DNA of 64,000 nt from Bacteroidales bacterium (GTDB taxonomy: Bacteria; Bacteroidota; Bacteroidia; Bacteroidales; Lentimicrobiaceae), in contig JAGXGB010000044.1 in the NCBI GenBank assembly GCA_024636955.1, positions 1 through 64,000 of the forward strand, read 5' to 3'. This document shows, one piece after another, positions 36,801-44,563 of this stretch. The notes beneath the pieces were generated by a model. It saw only the letters and a program-made list of their open reading frames with translations, searched no databases and was not told the origin of the DNA. How positions within the stretch are numbered: position 1 is the stretch's first letter; the number at the start of each line of letters is the position of its first letter. The position numbers were made by a program, and so were the translations under genes.

Positions 36801-37339
36801 CGGTAACTGACCAGAAGAATGAATTTGCCTGGTGGGTAAACTCACACTGGGAGTGGTTTATGGATCACTATTCAGTATCAGTTGTTCCAGCCGGAACCCT
36901 TAATCCTGCTGATTTTATACAGCTCTTTATGGAAAACAACTTTGCAACTGAATGGACCCTACGTCACGTAAGTTTAAATGACTATATGGGCCAGGAGATC
37001 CGTATTGCTTTCCGCCATTACTGGAGTCACGGCAGGTTTCAGGTTCTCATTGATGATGTAGCTGCAATACCTGAAGGAACTGCAAACAGGAATGATATGC
37101 TGCTCAACAACTCAGTGTTGGTATACCCGAATCCTGTAAAAGACTTCATCACCCTAAAATCAGATGACGTAATTCATTCCGTATCCTTCTATTCAACCAC
37201 TTCCGGATTAATTGCCCAATACGCCATTAATGATAAATTCTATAAAATCAACTGCAGCAACCTGCAGCAAGGTCTTTATATCCTGAAAATTGAAACAGAT
37301 AAAGGAACTATTGGTAAATTAGTGAATGTTGTGAAGTAA
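33884..37339 (+). CDS. Large T9SS adhesin with cleaved-adhesin/MAM-like and choice-of-anchor D modules
   Basis: A 1151-residue secreted protein: signal peptide ending TTGYAQ. It has a cleaved-adhesin jelly roll (ETFDGNFPPTNWTIANPQGG to EHYYSTLYVSVISLDQVTVG), repeated there as a second MAM-like module (MGFEGNDAIFPAYGWDNK) and a third (SFDGDIFPPLGWKNIDADGD). Between them lie choice-of-anchor D/ASPM-SPD-2-Hydin-like beta sandwiches (EFGTVDVGQSKTLEGFKLTN, VDYGYRETGYSYTAEVTITN). A T9SS domain closes it (VLVYPNPVKDFITLKSD). No peptidase motif was found. It is the last gene of the operon with the SBBP protein and degenerate regulator. Adhesion or matrix binding is likely but inferred. Confidence 0.88.
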   Translation: MRRYIQFTALILMITVFTGTTGYAQRITGARDIGINPVRAGITPGIIVTQPTENAILSETFDGNFPPTNWTIANPQGGTGWQGIEVGTTPIPGWNGGTITSPFGPGGVAYCTWNTAGPNVADQYLITPQLTLGPQMQLDFWIQRQPVTYSDSVQILLSTTGNQPGDFNIVLEDIAYFAYDNLTEWTHHVIDLSAYAGDDVYIAFREHYYSTLYVSVISLDQVTVGSIPSVPVTYLNYSGAEFGTVDVGQSKTLEGFKLTNIGGGTLTVNEVLFSNSTFTSSISPGDVSLGAEEQYDFTITYSPVAQGNDDGIMSIVTNVDTLLIYLAGSGFQLPEGMIQVGHENWIGLGLPMDPSWDYTYSQTIYKQENLNVNGERITKIGYQYVYEDYYGGSGEPFTDNIKIYMAHTQDDVFTNWIPINEMILVYDGVINIPGGNEPVWIELTLDFPFAYNNVDNLVVAFDENSVGLHSWNDYFMCSATEDLENIACRTREMFDIDPLNPGAPGPYSIINYYPNTRFQFEELAPEPLLVVLPDAVDYGYRETGYSYTAEVTITNFGGTDLQINSVDGITAPFSTNFQPITLSSGEVSEPVIISFNPVSTGLFNQTITFGSNATNNNNVVTLKGYAYPDPYITQFPYVMGFEGNDAIFPAYGWDNKAEKQWIRGLIPAVGNYSAGATEYEPGEAIMMTPYISLPDSFRISFWWADNNNAFPEGKSPRIIGHDTTFFQASLDHGTTWTDLAVLSTESPEQWHKDYFDMSAWASDSLLLRWRDVTDGDYYLNRGVALDEIIIEYNNPNPTAAINNNVWNASVILVGDTTHSGNIFTLQNIDGGILTISAVTGLEGTDFATTIIPQDVSLGLGETYSFGFSYSSPDISVDNAVCVIETNGGTLYINLLGEAQTIGEFTSESFDGDIFPPLGWKNIDADGDGYKWLQHNDPDNFPPHSGTGSAYSESWSTIGGSLWPDNYFITPPFTVTDQKNEFAWWVNSHWEWFMDHYSVSVVPAGTLNPADFIQLFMENNFATEWTLRHVSLNDYMGQEIRIAFRHYWSHGRFQVLIDDVAAIPEGTANRNDMLLNNSVLVYPNPVKDFITLKSDDVIHSVSFYSTTSGLIAQYAINDKFYKINCSNLQQGLYILKIETDKGTIGKLVNVVK

Positions 37340-37362
37340 ACCCACAGGCGGCCCTGCCCGTA

Positions 37363-37460
37363 GAGACGGCATGCATGCCGTCTCACGCATGCCGTCTTAT
37401 ACCTGCCGTCTTATACCTTAAAATAACATAACCGCCGGTCATCTTTTTTGTCCGGCGGTT
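37363..37460. terminator. Palindrome, partial repeats and bidirectional hairpin between converging genes
   Basis: The perfect 22-base palindrome built from GAGACGGCATG and its complement (37363-37384) is followed by GCATGCCGTCTTATACC-like repeats. Then comes a 9-base-pair hairpin AACCGCCGG / CCGGCGGTT (37430-37460), whose loop holds a T run. It can end transcription from either side. Confidence 0.6.
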
Positions 37461-37530
37461 GTAAATTCCGGTTTTCACCGGCTACTGAAGTAACCACACT
37501 TCAATTCACTATCAAACACGCATTATCTTA

Positions 37531-37875
37531 TTATTCGTTGCTGAGTTTAATCTCAATCTTTTCTTCTTTGCTTGCTTTCACTGCAATGTTCTCTATCAGG
37601 CTGTTGTTATATGATATCAGTGATAGTACAAGATTGTATGAACCGGGTGTTATGTCCTTAATTGTGAAGTTGCCGTCGAGGTCTGAAAATACATTCAGTT
37701 CGGTACCTTCTATGCTAATTTTCACGCCTGCCAGTGCTTCGCCTGATTGCATATCATGAACTGTACCTGATATAGATGCTGTTTGTGATTTCAATTCTAC
37801 CGGATTGTTGCTTGCAAAAGTCACCAGTGAAACCATTATGATGGAAAATAACAATGTTGCTGCTTTGATTTTCAT
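37531..37875 (-). CDS. Secreted carboxypeptidase-regulatory-like (CarboxypepD_reg) single-domain protein
   Basis: I start at Met14 of the ORF (MKIKAATLLFSIIMVSLVTFA, a clean signal peptide), giving 114 residues. The mature protein is one beta-sandwich module: ISGTVHDMQSGEALAGVKISIEGT, FSDLDGNFTIKDITPGSY. This is the domain usually found at the N-terminus of TonB-dependent receptors; here it stands alone. The N-terminal domain of the TonB receptor at 38614-41502 is of the same type, so a role near the outer membrane is plausible. Function unknown. Confidence 0.8.
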   Translation of the reverse strand: MKIKAATLLFSIIMVSLVTFASNNPVELKSQTASISGTVHDMQSGEALAGVKISIEGTELNVFSDLDGNFTIKDITPGSYNLVLSLISYNNSLIENIAVKASKEEKIEIKLSNE

Positions 37876-37975
37876 TTTTTGTTGTTTTTTGATACGGCAA
37901 ATGTAGCGGTGCACTATTACGTCAATATGAACGGCAGGTTAATTAATCGTTAACATTGGACAGGTTATATGGATT

Positions 37976-38014
37976 CCAACATCCGGGATGGACAGGTCGC
38001 GACCTGTCCCTACA
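37976..38014 (-). repeat. Reverse copy of the 21180 gene-end palindrome
   Basis: The palindrome GGACAGGTCGCGACCTGTCC (37990-38009) plus its flank matches 21180-21218 over 39 bases with two differences, on the minus strand. It begins just after the stop of the minus-strand YwqK-like gene, so both copies sit in sense orientation at gene 3' ends. Confidence 0.8.
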
Positions 38015-38020
38015 GTCGGT

Positions 38021-38479
38021 TTATTCAAACGTTTTTTCCATAATTATGACACCAGCATCATCCCACTGCTTCCAGGTACCTGATTTGCGGCCGGCGGTGT
38101 AGTGCATTTCATACAATAACTTGCTCTGGGAGTTCCAAATGTACCAGGGGCCGTGCTTTATGCCGTCAACGTATCCGGCTTCTGCAACTTTGTTGCCTTC
38201 TTCATTGTACGTTACCCAGGTGCCGGTTTTCTTGCCGAGGTTGTATTCACGGTACTCTTTTAATTTGCCGTTTTCATGGTAGAATTGCGCCGCGCCATGT
38301 TCCTGTCCGTTGAGTACATTGAGCTCCATCAGTATCTGCCCTGTGGGGTAATATTCAGTATGCATACCTGAGTACATCATCCCTTTCTTATAGTAGAGGC
38401 CATTCGTTTTTTCGAGGTCCTGCGCTTGAAGCGATATTACTGCGATCAGTGCTACAATCAGGAGTGTTATTTTCTTCAT
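38021..38479 (-). CDS. Secreted MORN-repeat (YwqK-like) protein
   Basis: A 152-residue protein with a signal peptide (TLLIVALIAVISLQAQ) and about five MORN_2-type repeats: GMHTEYYPTGQILMELNV, GAAQFYHENGKLKEYREYN, GTWVTYNEEGNKVAEAGYV, GPWYIWNSQSKLLYEMHYT, GTWKQWDDAGVI. Databases often label such proteins YwqK-family antitoxin. That name comes from a Bacillus locus and is unlikely to describe a periplasmic Bacteroidota protein. Function unknown. It is expressed singly. Confidence 0.82.
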   Translation of the reverse strand: MKKITLLIVALIAVISLQAQDLEKTNGLYYKKGMMYSGMHTEYYPTGQILMELNVLNGQEHGAAQFYHENGKLKEYREYNLGKKTGTWVTYNEEGNKVAEAGYVDGIKHGPWYIWNSQSKLLYEMHYTAGRKSGTWKQWDDAGVIIMEKTFE

Positions 38480-38572
38480 TTGGTTTTTATTTTTAAGTTC
38501 TTTTTCTTCTCCTTGAATTAAAAAAGGGTTATTGTGTTCTCCCCGCCTTAAAAGACGGACTATAAACTGATT

Positions 38573-38611
38573 GCTGATTGCTGAGAGCTGATAGCTGAGA
38601 GCTGATAGCTA
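38573..38611. repeat. GCTGATA/GCTGAGA heptamer array
   Basis: Five words GCTGATT, GCTGAGA, GCTGATA, GCTGAGA, GCTGATA follow with period 7, then GCTAA at the end of the TonB receptor gene. Confidence 0.85.
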
Positions 38612-38613
38612 AT

Positions 38614-41502
38614 TTAAAACACATTATACCCCAAAGTTAATCGGAAAGTAGTTCCCTGGCTTAGCCTGGTGTAATATTGTGGATCAGCTTCAAAGGAGTT
38701 GAACACCGATTCTTTTTTAGCATTCAGGATGTTGTCGGCTTTAAAGCCAAGTTGCATTGAATTGTTCTTCCCAAAACGCTTGTTGATGTTGAGGTTCAGG
38801 CTATTGAACGGCAACGTGTATATATCCGGACGGTCAGCCATACCAACTACCTCGAGTGTTTTGCCCTGAACATTGTAATACAGGCCTGCTTCCAGGTTCT
38901 TTCCAATTCCCTTTTCACCTCCGTTGTATGCAAATCCCGCATTTATAATATAAGGCGCCTGTGAGGCCATGCTGCGGTATTCGTCAGTTTGTTGAGTATT
39001 GCGGGCATTGGCTTTGCGCGATTCAAATTCTGTGTTCGATAATTTTATTGCCGACCATGCATAAGTTATATTAGCTATTAACGATATCCTCTCAGCTTTT
39101 TCACCTATGATGCCCATATTTTGCCGCATCTCAAATTCACCTCCTGCCACAGTGCCATCGCCAACATTCCTTGGCTGGAAGGCACCTGATTGTGTTGCAA
39201 ACTGTACTATTTCAATAGGGTTATTGAAATGCTTATAAAACGCGCTTACTGAGTACATTTGATCACCCTCTCCAAACCATTCCCAGCGTAAGTCGGCATT
39301 GTTAATGTTTGTGCTTTGCAAATTACCATCCCAATAAACCACACCACTTGCATCATTGGCATCGCGGAAGAGTCCGCCTATATATAGCCTCCCTGAAATA
39401 GGGTCGAATATTTCAGCATATGACAGTTCGCGGAAAGAGGGACGTGCAATAGTTCTCGACACACTTAACCGCAGGTTCTGATTGCCTGCAAGGGCATAAA
39501 TCAGGTTGGCAGAAGGAAAGAAGCCAAGATCATCCAACACAAGTTCATTATTAAGGTCTTGTGTTCCCAATTGGTTGGTGCCGGTATAATGCTGCATGAA
39601 AAGTTCGGTGCGCAGGCCCAATATTGCTTTAAGGTTAGGCATCGGACTCATCTCAATGGAAGCAAATAGTCCGCCATTCAGAGCGTTTGCATTAAACATA
39701 TTGGGGTTGTTGGGCAAAAAAGGAGCTTCAAAAGTTGTACCACGACCAGCATTTCCCTCGTAGGGCCATAGATTGGAAGGATCAAAGAGTTCATCGGGAT
39801 CACCGGTAAGAGGTATATTACGTATGTTGAGCTGGAAGTTGCGTATCACATAATCGCGCTCTTTATACACCGCCGAAGCGCCCATACTAAATACCGCCTG
39901 CTGCCCCCGTAACCTGAATTCCTTTTCGAGATTCAATATGCCCGACAGGTTGTATTCACTCAAATCGCGCCATATCCTTTCGGGGAATCCTGATTCAGTG
40001 CCTATCTTGTAAGCACCATCGCGTAGTTCATATCGGGTAAACCGTATGTCAGGATCTTCTATCTGCGAAAAAGCGGGTGATAATTTCCACAGCAGGCTCA
40101 TTTTCCGTGGTAAACTGTGTTTGCCTTCAAGCATGATGCTTGTGAGCGACCGCTGGCTGTATTCAAGGTTATGCTGCACCCCCTCGAAGATGGCTCCCTG
40201 ATCATTGTTTTTAAATGTGAATATACCCGCAGTTGATTCACCATGCCGCAAATGCATAACATTAAGCTTAATACGGGTAACCGCAGTTTTCATAGCAATA
40301 CCAGCCAAAGCTCCAATCATAGCACCGGTGGTACCATAGTCGCCAAACTGGTATTCGCGCAATTCCATAGCAGTAACGCCCGTATTACTTGCCAAACCAT
40401 AACGACCAAACTCTGCATCAGTATAAAAGGCAGTATTGCGCTTGTAAGTGAGTGCCGCGTTGTAGCCCCATGTTGTTTTACCCCGAACTAACTGGTTGCC
40501 GGCTGATATGCCGAAGCTGTAATCCATAAAGCTTCTCTTTTTCATTGCCGCCAAAGTAGGATTGAATGCCTTCAGAATACTTTGAAAGCGCTGTGCCCGC
40601 TCACCATCCGGGTTGCCAATTACCTCCGTAAACCGGGGTATATCATTTGTTGCCGGTATTGCCCTTGTGCCATCATCCAATGCAAGAAAATCAGTTTTGC
40701 CCCCCTCATAATAAAGGTAATCGTCATTAAAATGCATCATCGGATTATAGGAGACACCGGCAGTAACGGACAATGTTTTTCTATCAGGAAAATCCTTGGT
40801 GGTGATATCTATCATACCACCTGTGAAATCGGCAGGCAGATTGGCCGAAGCTGATTTTATCACCACAATATTATCAATTACACTGAGCGGGAATATATCC
40901 ATCTGCAAGGTATTGCGGTCAGGATCAAGGCCCGGTATGTCCATTCCATTGAGCATGGTTTTGGTGTATCGGTCGCCCAAACCCCTTACCACTATATACT
41001 TACCACCTTCAATAGTAACACCGGTAACACGCTTCATAGAAGCTGCAGCATCGCTATCACCGGTTTTCCGGAATCCTGCTGCTGAAATGCCGTCAATTAA
41101 AGTGGCCGATTTCTGCTTCATAGTGAGCATGGCAGTCTCCGTGTTTCTTGTGGCTCTGGCGGTAACCTCCACTTCACTCAATTGTATCTGCGACTCCCTC
41201 AGGCGAATCTCGCCCAATAAAGTCACATCACCGGCTAATACTTCCACCTCTTTTACAAGCGTGGTTTCATAAGAGATAAATGAAAAGCGCAGTGTATACC
41301 TACCCGCCGGGATTGACAGATTAAACTGGCCATCCAAATCGGTAAGTGTTCCCAGGGTAGTCCCCTCTGGAACTATGGTAACAGCGGGTAGCGACTCGCC
41401 TGTTGCATCATCAAATACGGTACCACGTACAATGCCGTTCTGCGACATTACCATGTTTGCACATGTGAGTAAAACAAGTAATATATAAGTTCTTAGTAAC
41501 AT
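38614..41502 (-). CDS. TonB-dependent receptor with N-terminal carboxypeptidase-like domain
   Basis: I start at Met15 (MLLRTYILLVLLTCANMVMSQ), giving 962 residues with a signal peptide. A CarboxypepD_reg domain follows (GIVRGTVFDDATGESLPAVTI to LVKEVEVLAG), then the plug (MKQKSATLIDGISAAGFRKT, VRGLGDRYTKTMLNGMDIPG). A long 22-strand barrel ends in LTLGYNVF, an aromatic C-terminus typical of outer membrane proteins. It imports a ligand that the sequence does not name. The beta-helix lipoprotein gene lies immediately upstream on the same strand with a 129-base gap, so the two probably work as a receptor plus surface lipoprotein, loosely like SusC with a partner. Confidence 0.92.
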   Translation of the reverse strand: MLLRTYILLVLLTCANMVMSQNGIVRGTVFDDATGESLPAVTIVPEGTTLGTLTDLDGQFNLSIPAGRYTLRFSFISYETTLVKEVEVLAGDVTLLGEIRLRESQIQLSEVEVTARATRNTETAMLTMKQKSATLIDGISAAGFRKTGDSDAAASMKRVTGVTIEGGKYIVVRGLGDRYTKTMLNGMDIPGLDPDRNTLQMDIFPLSVIDNIVVIKSASANLPADFTGGMIDITTKDFPDRKTLSVTAGVSYNPMMHFNDDYLYYEGGKTDFLALDDGTRAIPATNDIPRFTEVIGNPDGERAQRFQSILKAFNPTLAAMKKRSFMDYSFGISAGNQLVRGKTTWGYNAALTYKRNTAFYTDAEFGRYGLASNTGVTAMELREYQFGDYGTTGAMIGALAGIAMKTAVTRIKLNVMHLRHGESTAGIFTFKNNDQGAIFEGVQHNLEYSQRSLTSIMLEGKHSLPRKMSLLWKLSPAFSQIEDPDIRFTRYELRDGAYKIGTESGFPERIWRDLSEYNLSGILNLEKEFRLRGQQAVFSMGASAVYKERDYVIRNFQLNIRNIPLTGDPDELFDPSNLWPYEGNAGRGTTFEAPFLPNNPNMFNANALNGGLFASIEMSPMPNLKAILGLRTELFMQHYTGTNQLGTQDLNNELVLDDLGFFPSANLIYALAGNQNLRLSVSRTIARPSFRELSYAEIFDPISGRLYIGGLFRDANDASGVVYWDGNLQSTNINNADLRWEWFGEGDQMYSVSAFYKHFNNPIEIVQFATQSGAFQPRNVGDGTVAGGEFEMRQNMGIIGEKAERISLIANITYAWSAIKLSNTEFESRKANARNTQQTDEYRSMASQAPYIINAGFAYNGGEKGIGKNLEAGLYYNVQGKTLEVVGMADRPDIYTLPFNSLNLNINKRFGKNNSMQLGFKADNILNAKKESVFNSFEADPQYYTRLSQGTTFRLTLGYNVF

Positions 41503-41631
41503 AAAAGTTGGTGATTTTTTTAATAAGTCAGTCCCGCAGACCATAGAGTGGTACTGCGGAACTCACTGCTTTTAGAAAATATTTGTTAATCTCACTACTA
41601 CAATAGAAGTTTTAATTCCTTCCGGTAAATC

Positions 41632-42804
41632 TTATTTAACACTATCAAGTGAATTTGAAACTGCAGCCCATGACCATGTACTGAATTTAGAAAAATCAGC
41701 ACCAACTGTATTTGCGCTGGCAGCTACCACTGTAACAAAAGCGTCAGAACCTTCCTTAAAGTAGTCAGTTACAACGCCACCTTCAGGTAAAGTAACTTGT
41801 AGGTTTGAAGCGTTAAGTTGCGCTGGATTAAGGTCAAAATCTTGTCCTTCCTTAACATCCCTGAAATAAATGTTGCTCATTGTTACTATGGAGTTGTCGT
41901 CAAGGTCAACCAGTCCGTCAGCGTCAAGCGCCAATACAGTACCGTTCTTGATTGTGTGACCGGCTTCCATTGTACCTTCTGGTCCGTCAAGTTCAAAACA
42001 CTCATCACCTGCATTCACTACTATAAAGTTATCGAGTGTACCTGCCCACGACATATCAGTATCAATAGCGTCATCGCCGGCATTCCATACTATAGCATTT
42101 TTCACGTTAACTGTGCCACCAAACCATTCAATTCCATCATCCTGGTTGGCAACAACTTCAACATACTCTATTACAGTTCCTGAACCTACACCACCAAGTG
42201 TTAGTCCGTTAATTTCATTACCTTCACCTATGTTGGCTCCGCCGTGACGGATAGATACATATTTTATAACACCTGAGTTGTCATTAGCTACTGTACCGCC
42301 AAATAAACCATTCTGGTCTGAAGGAGGAATACCCTCAATCTGAATCACATCATTATCGGCAGATATCGGGGCATAACCCAACACAATAAGTCCGCCCCAC
42401 AAGCCATTCATATCAGGGTCGAGGTTAGGACTTGCAATCTGGCCCGGCATAATCTCATCAGCCACTGAAGTAAATATAATAGGTGACTGCTCAGTACCTT
42501 CGGCCATAAGTTTACCACCACGTGCAATAATAAGGGCAGTTGCATTGGCACCTGTTCCGGCCTGGCCTTTAACTATAACGCCCGGCTTAATAGTAAGTGT
42601 AGCACCGCTTAAAACCGCAATCCTACTTTCAAGTATGTATACTTTACCTGTTTCCCATGTTGTGTTTGCTGTAATATTATTTTTTACAGCAATTACTTTT
42701 TCATCCACCGGCACAACGTTGTCATTGTCATTATCCTCATCCTTACTGCATGAACTAACTACTACCATGCTGGCTAAAAACGCAAACATCAAGATCTTTT
42801 TCAT
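41632..42804 (-). CDS. Surface lipoprotein, right-handed beta-helix type, partner of the TonB receptor
   Basis: A 390-residue lipoprotein (lipobox VVSSC) with an Asp/Asn-rich tether (SKDEDNDNDNVVPVDEK). The body begins NTTWETGKVYILESRIAVLSGATLTIKPGVIVKG and shows repeating GG-rich strands (KYVSIRHGGANIGEGNEI, GLTLGGVGSGTVIEYVEV, QDDGIEWFGGTVNVKNAI), typical of parallel beta-helix proteins. Homologues are often encoded beside TonB receptors in Bacteroidota and carry misleading database names. Ligand unknown; acidic loops (DDAIDTDMS, DGLVDLDDNS) suggest calcium sites. It is the first gene of the receptor operon. A solo copy of the ATPase-promoter repeat lies about 110 bases upstream. Confidence 0.75.
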   Translation of the reverse strand: MKKILMFAFLASMVVVSSCSKDEDNDNDNVVPVDEKVIAVKNNITANTTWETGKVYILESRIAVLSGATLTIKPGVIVKGQAGTGANATALIIARGGKLMAEGTEQSPIIFTSVADEIMPGQIASPNLDPDMNGLWGGLIVLGYAPISADNDVIQIEGIPPSDQNGLFGGTVANDNSGVIKYVSIRHGGANIGEGNEINGLTLGGVGSGTVIEYVEVVANQDDGIEWFGGTVNVKNAIVWNAGDDAIDTDMSWAGTLDNFIVVNAGDECFELDGPEGTMEAGHTIKNGTVLALDADGLVDLDDNSIVTMSNIYFRDVKEGQDFDLNPAQLNASNLQVTLPEGGVVTDYFKEGSDAFVTVVAASANTVGADFSKFSTWSWAAVSNSLDSVK

Positions 42805-42912
42805 TGGTCTTCTTTTTTATGATTTGTATGCTGCAAAAGAAGACCAAATACCGGCAGGCCGTGTTAAGGTATAGTTAACAAAAGGTTATCATTAGGTTAA
42901 TGACAACCACTC

Positions 42913-42969
42913 ATTATGTAGCAAACATTATGTAGCTGCAACATAATGTTTCTGCTACATAAATGCAAA
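42913..42969 (-). repeat. Solo copy of the AAA-ATPase promoter repeat
   Basis: AAACATTAT and ATAATGTTT (42923-42931 and 42943-42951) flank an 11-base spacer. They are followed by a 27-base stretch (starting ATAATGTTTCTGCTACATAA) identical to 51409-51435. No ATPase gene is next to it. It lies upstream of the beta-helix lipoprotein gene on the minus strand. Confidence 0.85.
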
Positions 42970-43004
42970 TATCTTCCTGAATAACTTAACCCCTCACCAC
43001 TTTT

Positions 43005-43040
43005 TACTTTAGCCCTTAGCCTTTAGCCTTTAGCCTTTTT
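43005..43040 (-). repeat. GGCTAAA heptamer array (minus orientation)
   Basis: CTTTAGC words repeat with period 7 on the plus strand, which is GCTAAAG on the minus strand. It ends just before the NADH dehydrogenase stop codon. Confidence 0.8.
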
Positions 43041-43052
43041 ACTTAGCGAACG

Positions 43053-44297
43053 CTACTCCTGCTCCTTCAATATCAACCTCAACGACGTATCCCTTGTAAA
43101 GAACAACCATGCCCAGTTGATGAATATCACCATTTTGTTACGTACACTTAGGATGAGCATCAGGTGGAGGAACATCCATATGAACCAGGCGAAGAAACCT
43201 TTGAATTTGATGTAAGGAAGGTCAACAACAGCTTTCTTCTTGCCGATGGTTGCCATGGTGCCTTTGTCCTTGTATTCGAATTCTTTCAGGGGTTTGCCGG
43301 TTGCGGCTCTTTGGAGGTTGTGCGCCAGGTTGCGGGCCTGGTTTATGGCAACGTTTGCTACCTGCGGATGGCCATCAGGGTATTTTGGCGTTACCATCCA
43401 GGCAATATCCCCAACAGCATAAATGTCATCATACAGCAGTATCCGGTTAAACCGATCAACTTTATAGCGATTCTTATACACTGCATCTTCACTCAGCCCT
43501 TTAATGATGTTCCCGGTTACACCGGCCGTCCATATAACCTGCCGGCTCTTGATCTGCTGCCCGTTGTTCAGCTGCACAACCGCACCATCGTATGCCTTCA
43601 CCATCACATTGGTCATAATCTCCACACCCATTTCTTTCAGGTACGTCTCTGAAGCCTTCTTCGCCATATCACTCATGGAGTTCAGCGTATGCTGACTTCC
43701 TTCAATCAAAATGATCCTTAGCTTGCTGAAATCCAGGCGTGGATAGTCCTTTGGCAGGATGTTGTTCCTGATTTCGGCGAAAGCACCCGCAAGCTCAACC
43801 CCTGTAGGACCGGCACCTATAATAACCAGGTTCAAAAGAAACTCCCGCTCCTCCTCAGTAACCGTTAAAAGGCTCTCAAAATTCTGCAGTATATTGTTCC
43901 TTATTTTTATCGCATCATACGTTGACTTCAGCGAATAGGTGTTCGCTTTTATCTGCTCATTATTGAAGAAATTAGTCTGGCAACCGGTAGCAATAATCAG
44001 CTTATCATACCCAAACGCGCCAATGTCAGTGTCAATCATCTTCTTGTCAGCATCAATGCGCGTAACCGTCGTCATCCTGATCTGCGTGTTTTTGCGGTTC
44101 TGCAATATCTTCCTTAGCGGGAACGAAATACTGCCCGGCTCAATCTGCGAAGTCGCAACCTGATAAAAAAGCGGCTGAAACTGATGATGATTGAGCTTAT
44201 CAATCAGCAGCACCTCAAAATTATCCTCATCAATATGTTTGAGCAACTGTATTCCGGCGAAACCGGCACCAATTATAATGATTTTTTGTGTGGGCAT
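43053..44297 (-). CDS. Type II NADH dehydrogenase-like FAD oxidoreductase
   Basis: A 414-residue flavoprotein with two dinucleotide motifs: GAGFAG (residues 10-15, FAD) and VIIGAGPTGVELAGAFAE (about 159-176, NADH). It also has the family stretches HHQFQPLFYQVATSQIEPG, IWTAGVTGN and YAVGDIAW. A hydrophobic C-terminal region (FFAWFIWMFLHLMLIL, MVIFINWAWLFF) would bind the inner membrane. It likely passes electrons from NADH to the quinone pool without pumping protons. Single gene, divergent from the FG-GAP protein. Its 5' region holds a terminator-like hairpin and a -7 candidate (TACCCTTG) between that hairpin and the ATG. Confidence 0.9.
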   Translation of the reverse strand: MPTQKIIIIGAGFAGIQLLKHIDEDNFEVLLIDKLNHHQFQPLFYQVATSQIEPGSISFPLRKILQNRKNTQIRMTTVTRIDADKKMIDTDIGAFGYDKLIIATGCQTNFFNNEQIKANTYSLKSTYDAIKIRNNILQNFESLLTVTEEEREFLLNLVIIGAGPTGVELAGAFAEIRNNILPKDYPRLDFSKLRIILIEGSQHTLNSMSDMAKKASETYLKEMGVEIMTNVMVKAYDGAVVQLNNGQQIKSRQVIWTAGVTGNIIKGLSEDAVYKNRYKVDRFNRILLYDDIYAVGDIAWMVTPKYPDGHPQVANVAINQARNLAHNLQRAATGKPLKEFEYKDKGTMATIGKKKAVVDLPYIKFKGFFAWFIWMFLHLMLILSVRNKMVIFINWAWLFFTRDTSLRLILKEQE

Positions 44298-44326
44298 TAT
44301 ATCTTGACAAGGGTATTTGCATAACG

Positions 44327-44356
44327 AAAAAAAGGCAACCGAAGTTGTCTTTTTTC
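44327..44356. terminator. Bidirectional terminator-like hairpin in the ndh leader region
   Basis: On the minus strand AAGACAAC - TTCG - GTTGCCTT (one wobble pair) has an A run before it and seven T after it, with a stable UUCG-type loop. It lies between two divergent genes, about 35 bases before the NADH dehydrogenase ATG. Confidence 0.7.
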
Positions 44357-44533
44357 CTATAGTGGAATGACTATTGCCACATCCTACTATAAAAGATAAA
44401 GCTTTCGCTTCATCATCTTGTTAAAGGTAAACGATTGGTTATCAATAATGTTTAACGTTACTCAATATTTTTTTTCGCCAGTGACAGCGTGCCTGAAAGA
44501 ACTACCCCGCAGTGAGAAACCTCACAATTTTTA

Positions 44534-44541
44534 TATATTTG
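44534..44541 (+). promoter_or_regulatory. -7 box for the FG-GAP T9SS gene
   Basis: TATATTTG, followed by C, lies 22 bases before the ATG at 44564. Confidence 0.65.
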
Positions 44542-44563
44542 CTATTATCAAACCACCAACCAT

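Noticed and set aside
38021-38479. Antitoxin of a YwqK-type toxin-antitoxin system
   Set aside because: The protein is exported and stands alone; the antitoxin label is inherited from distant MORN-repeat relatives.
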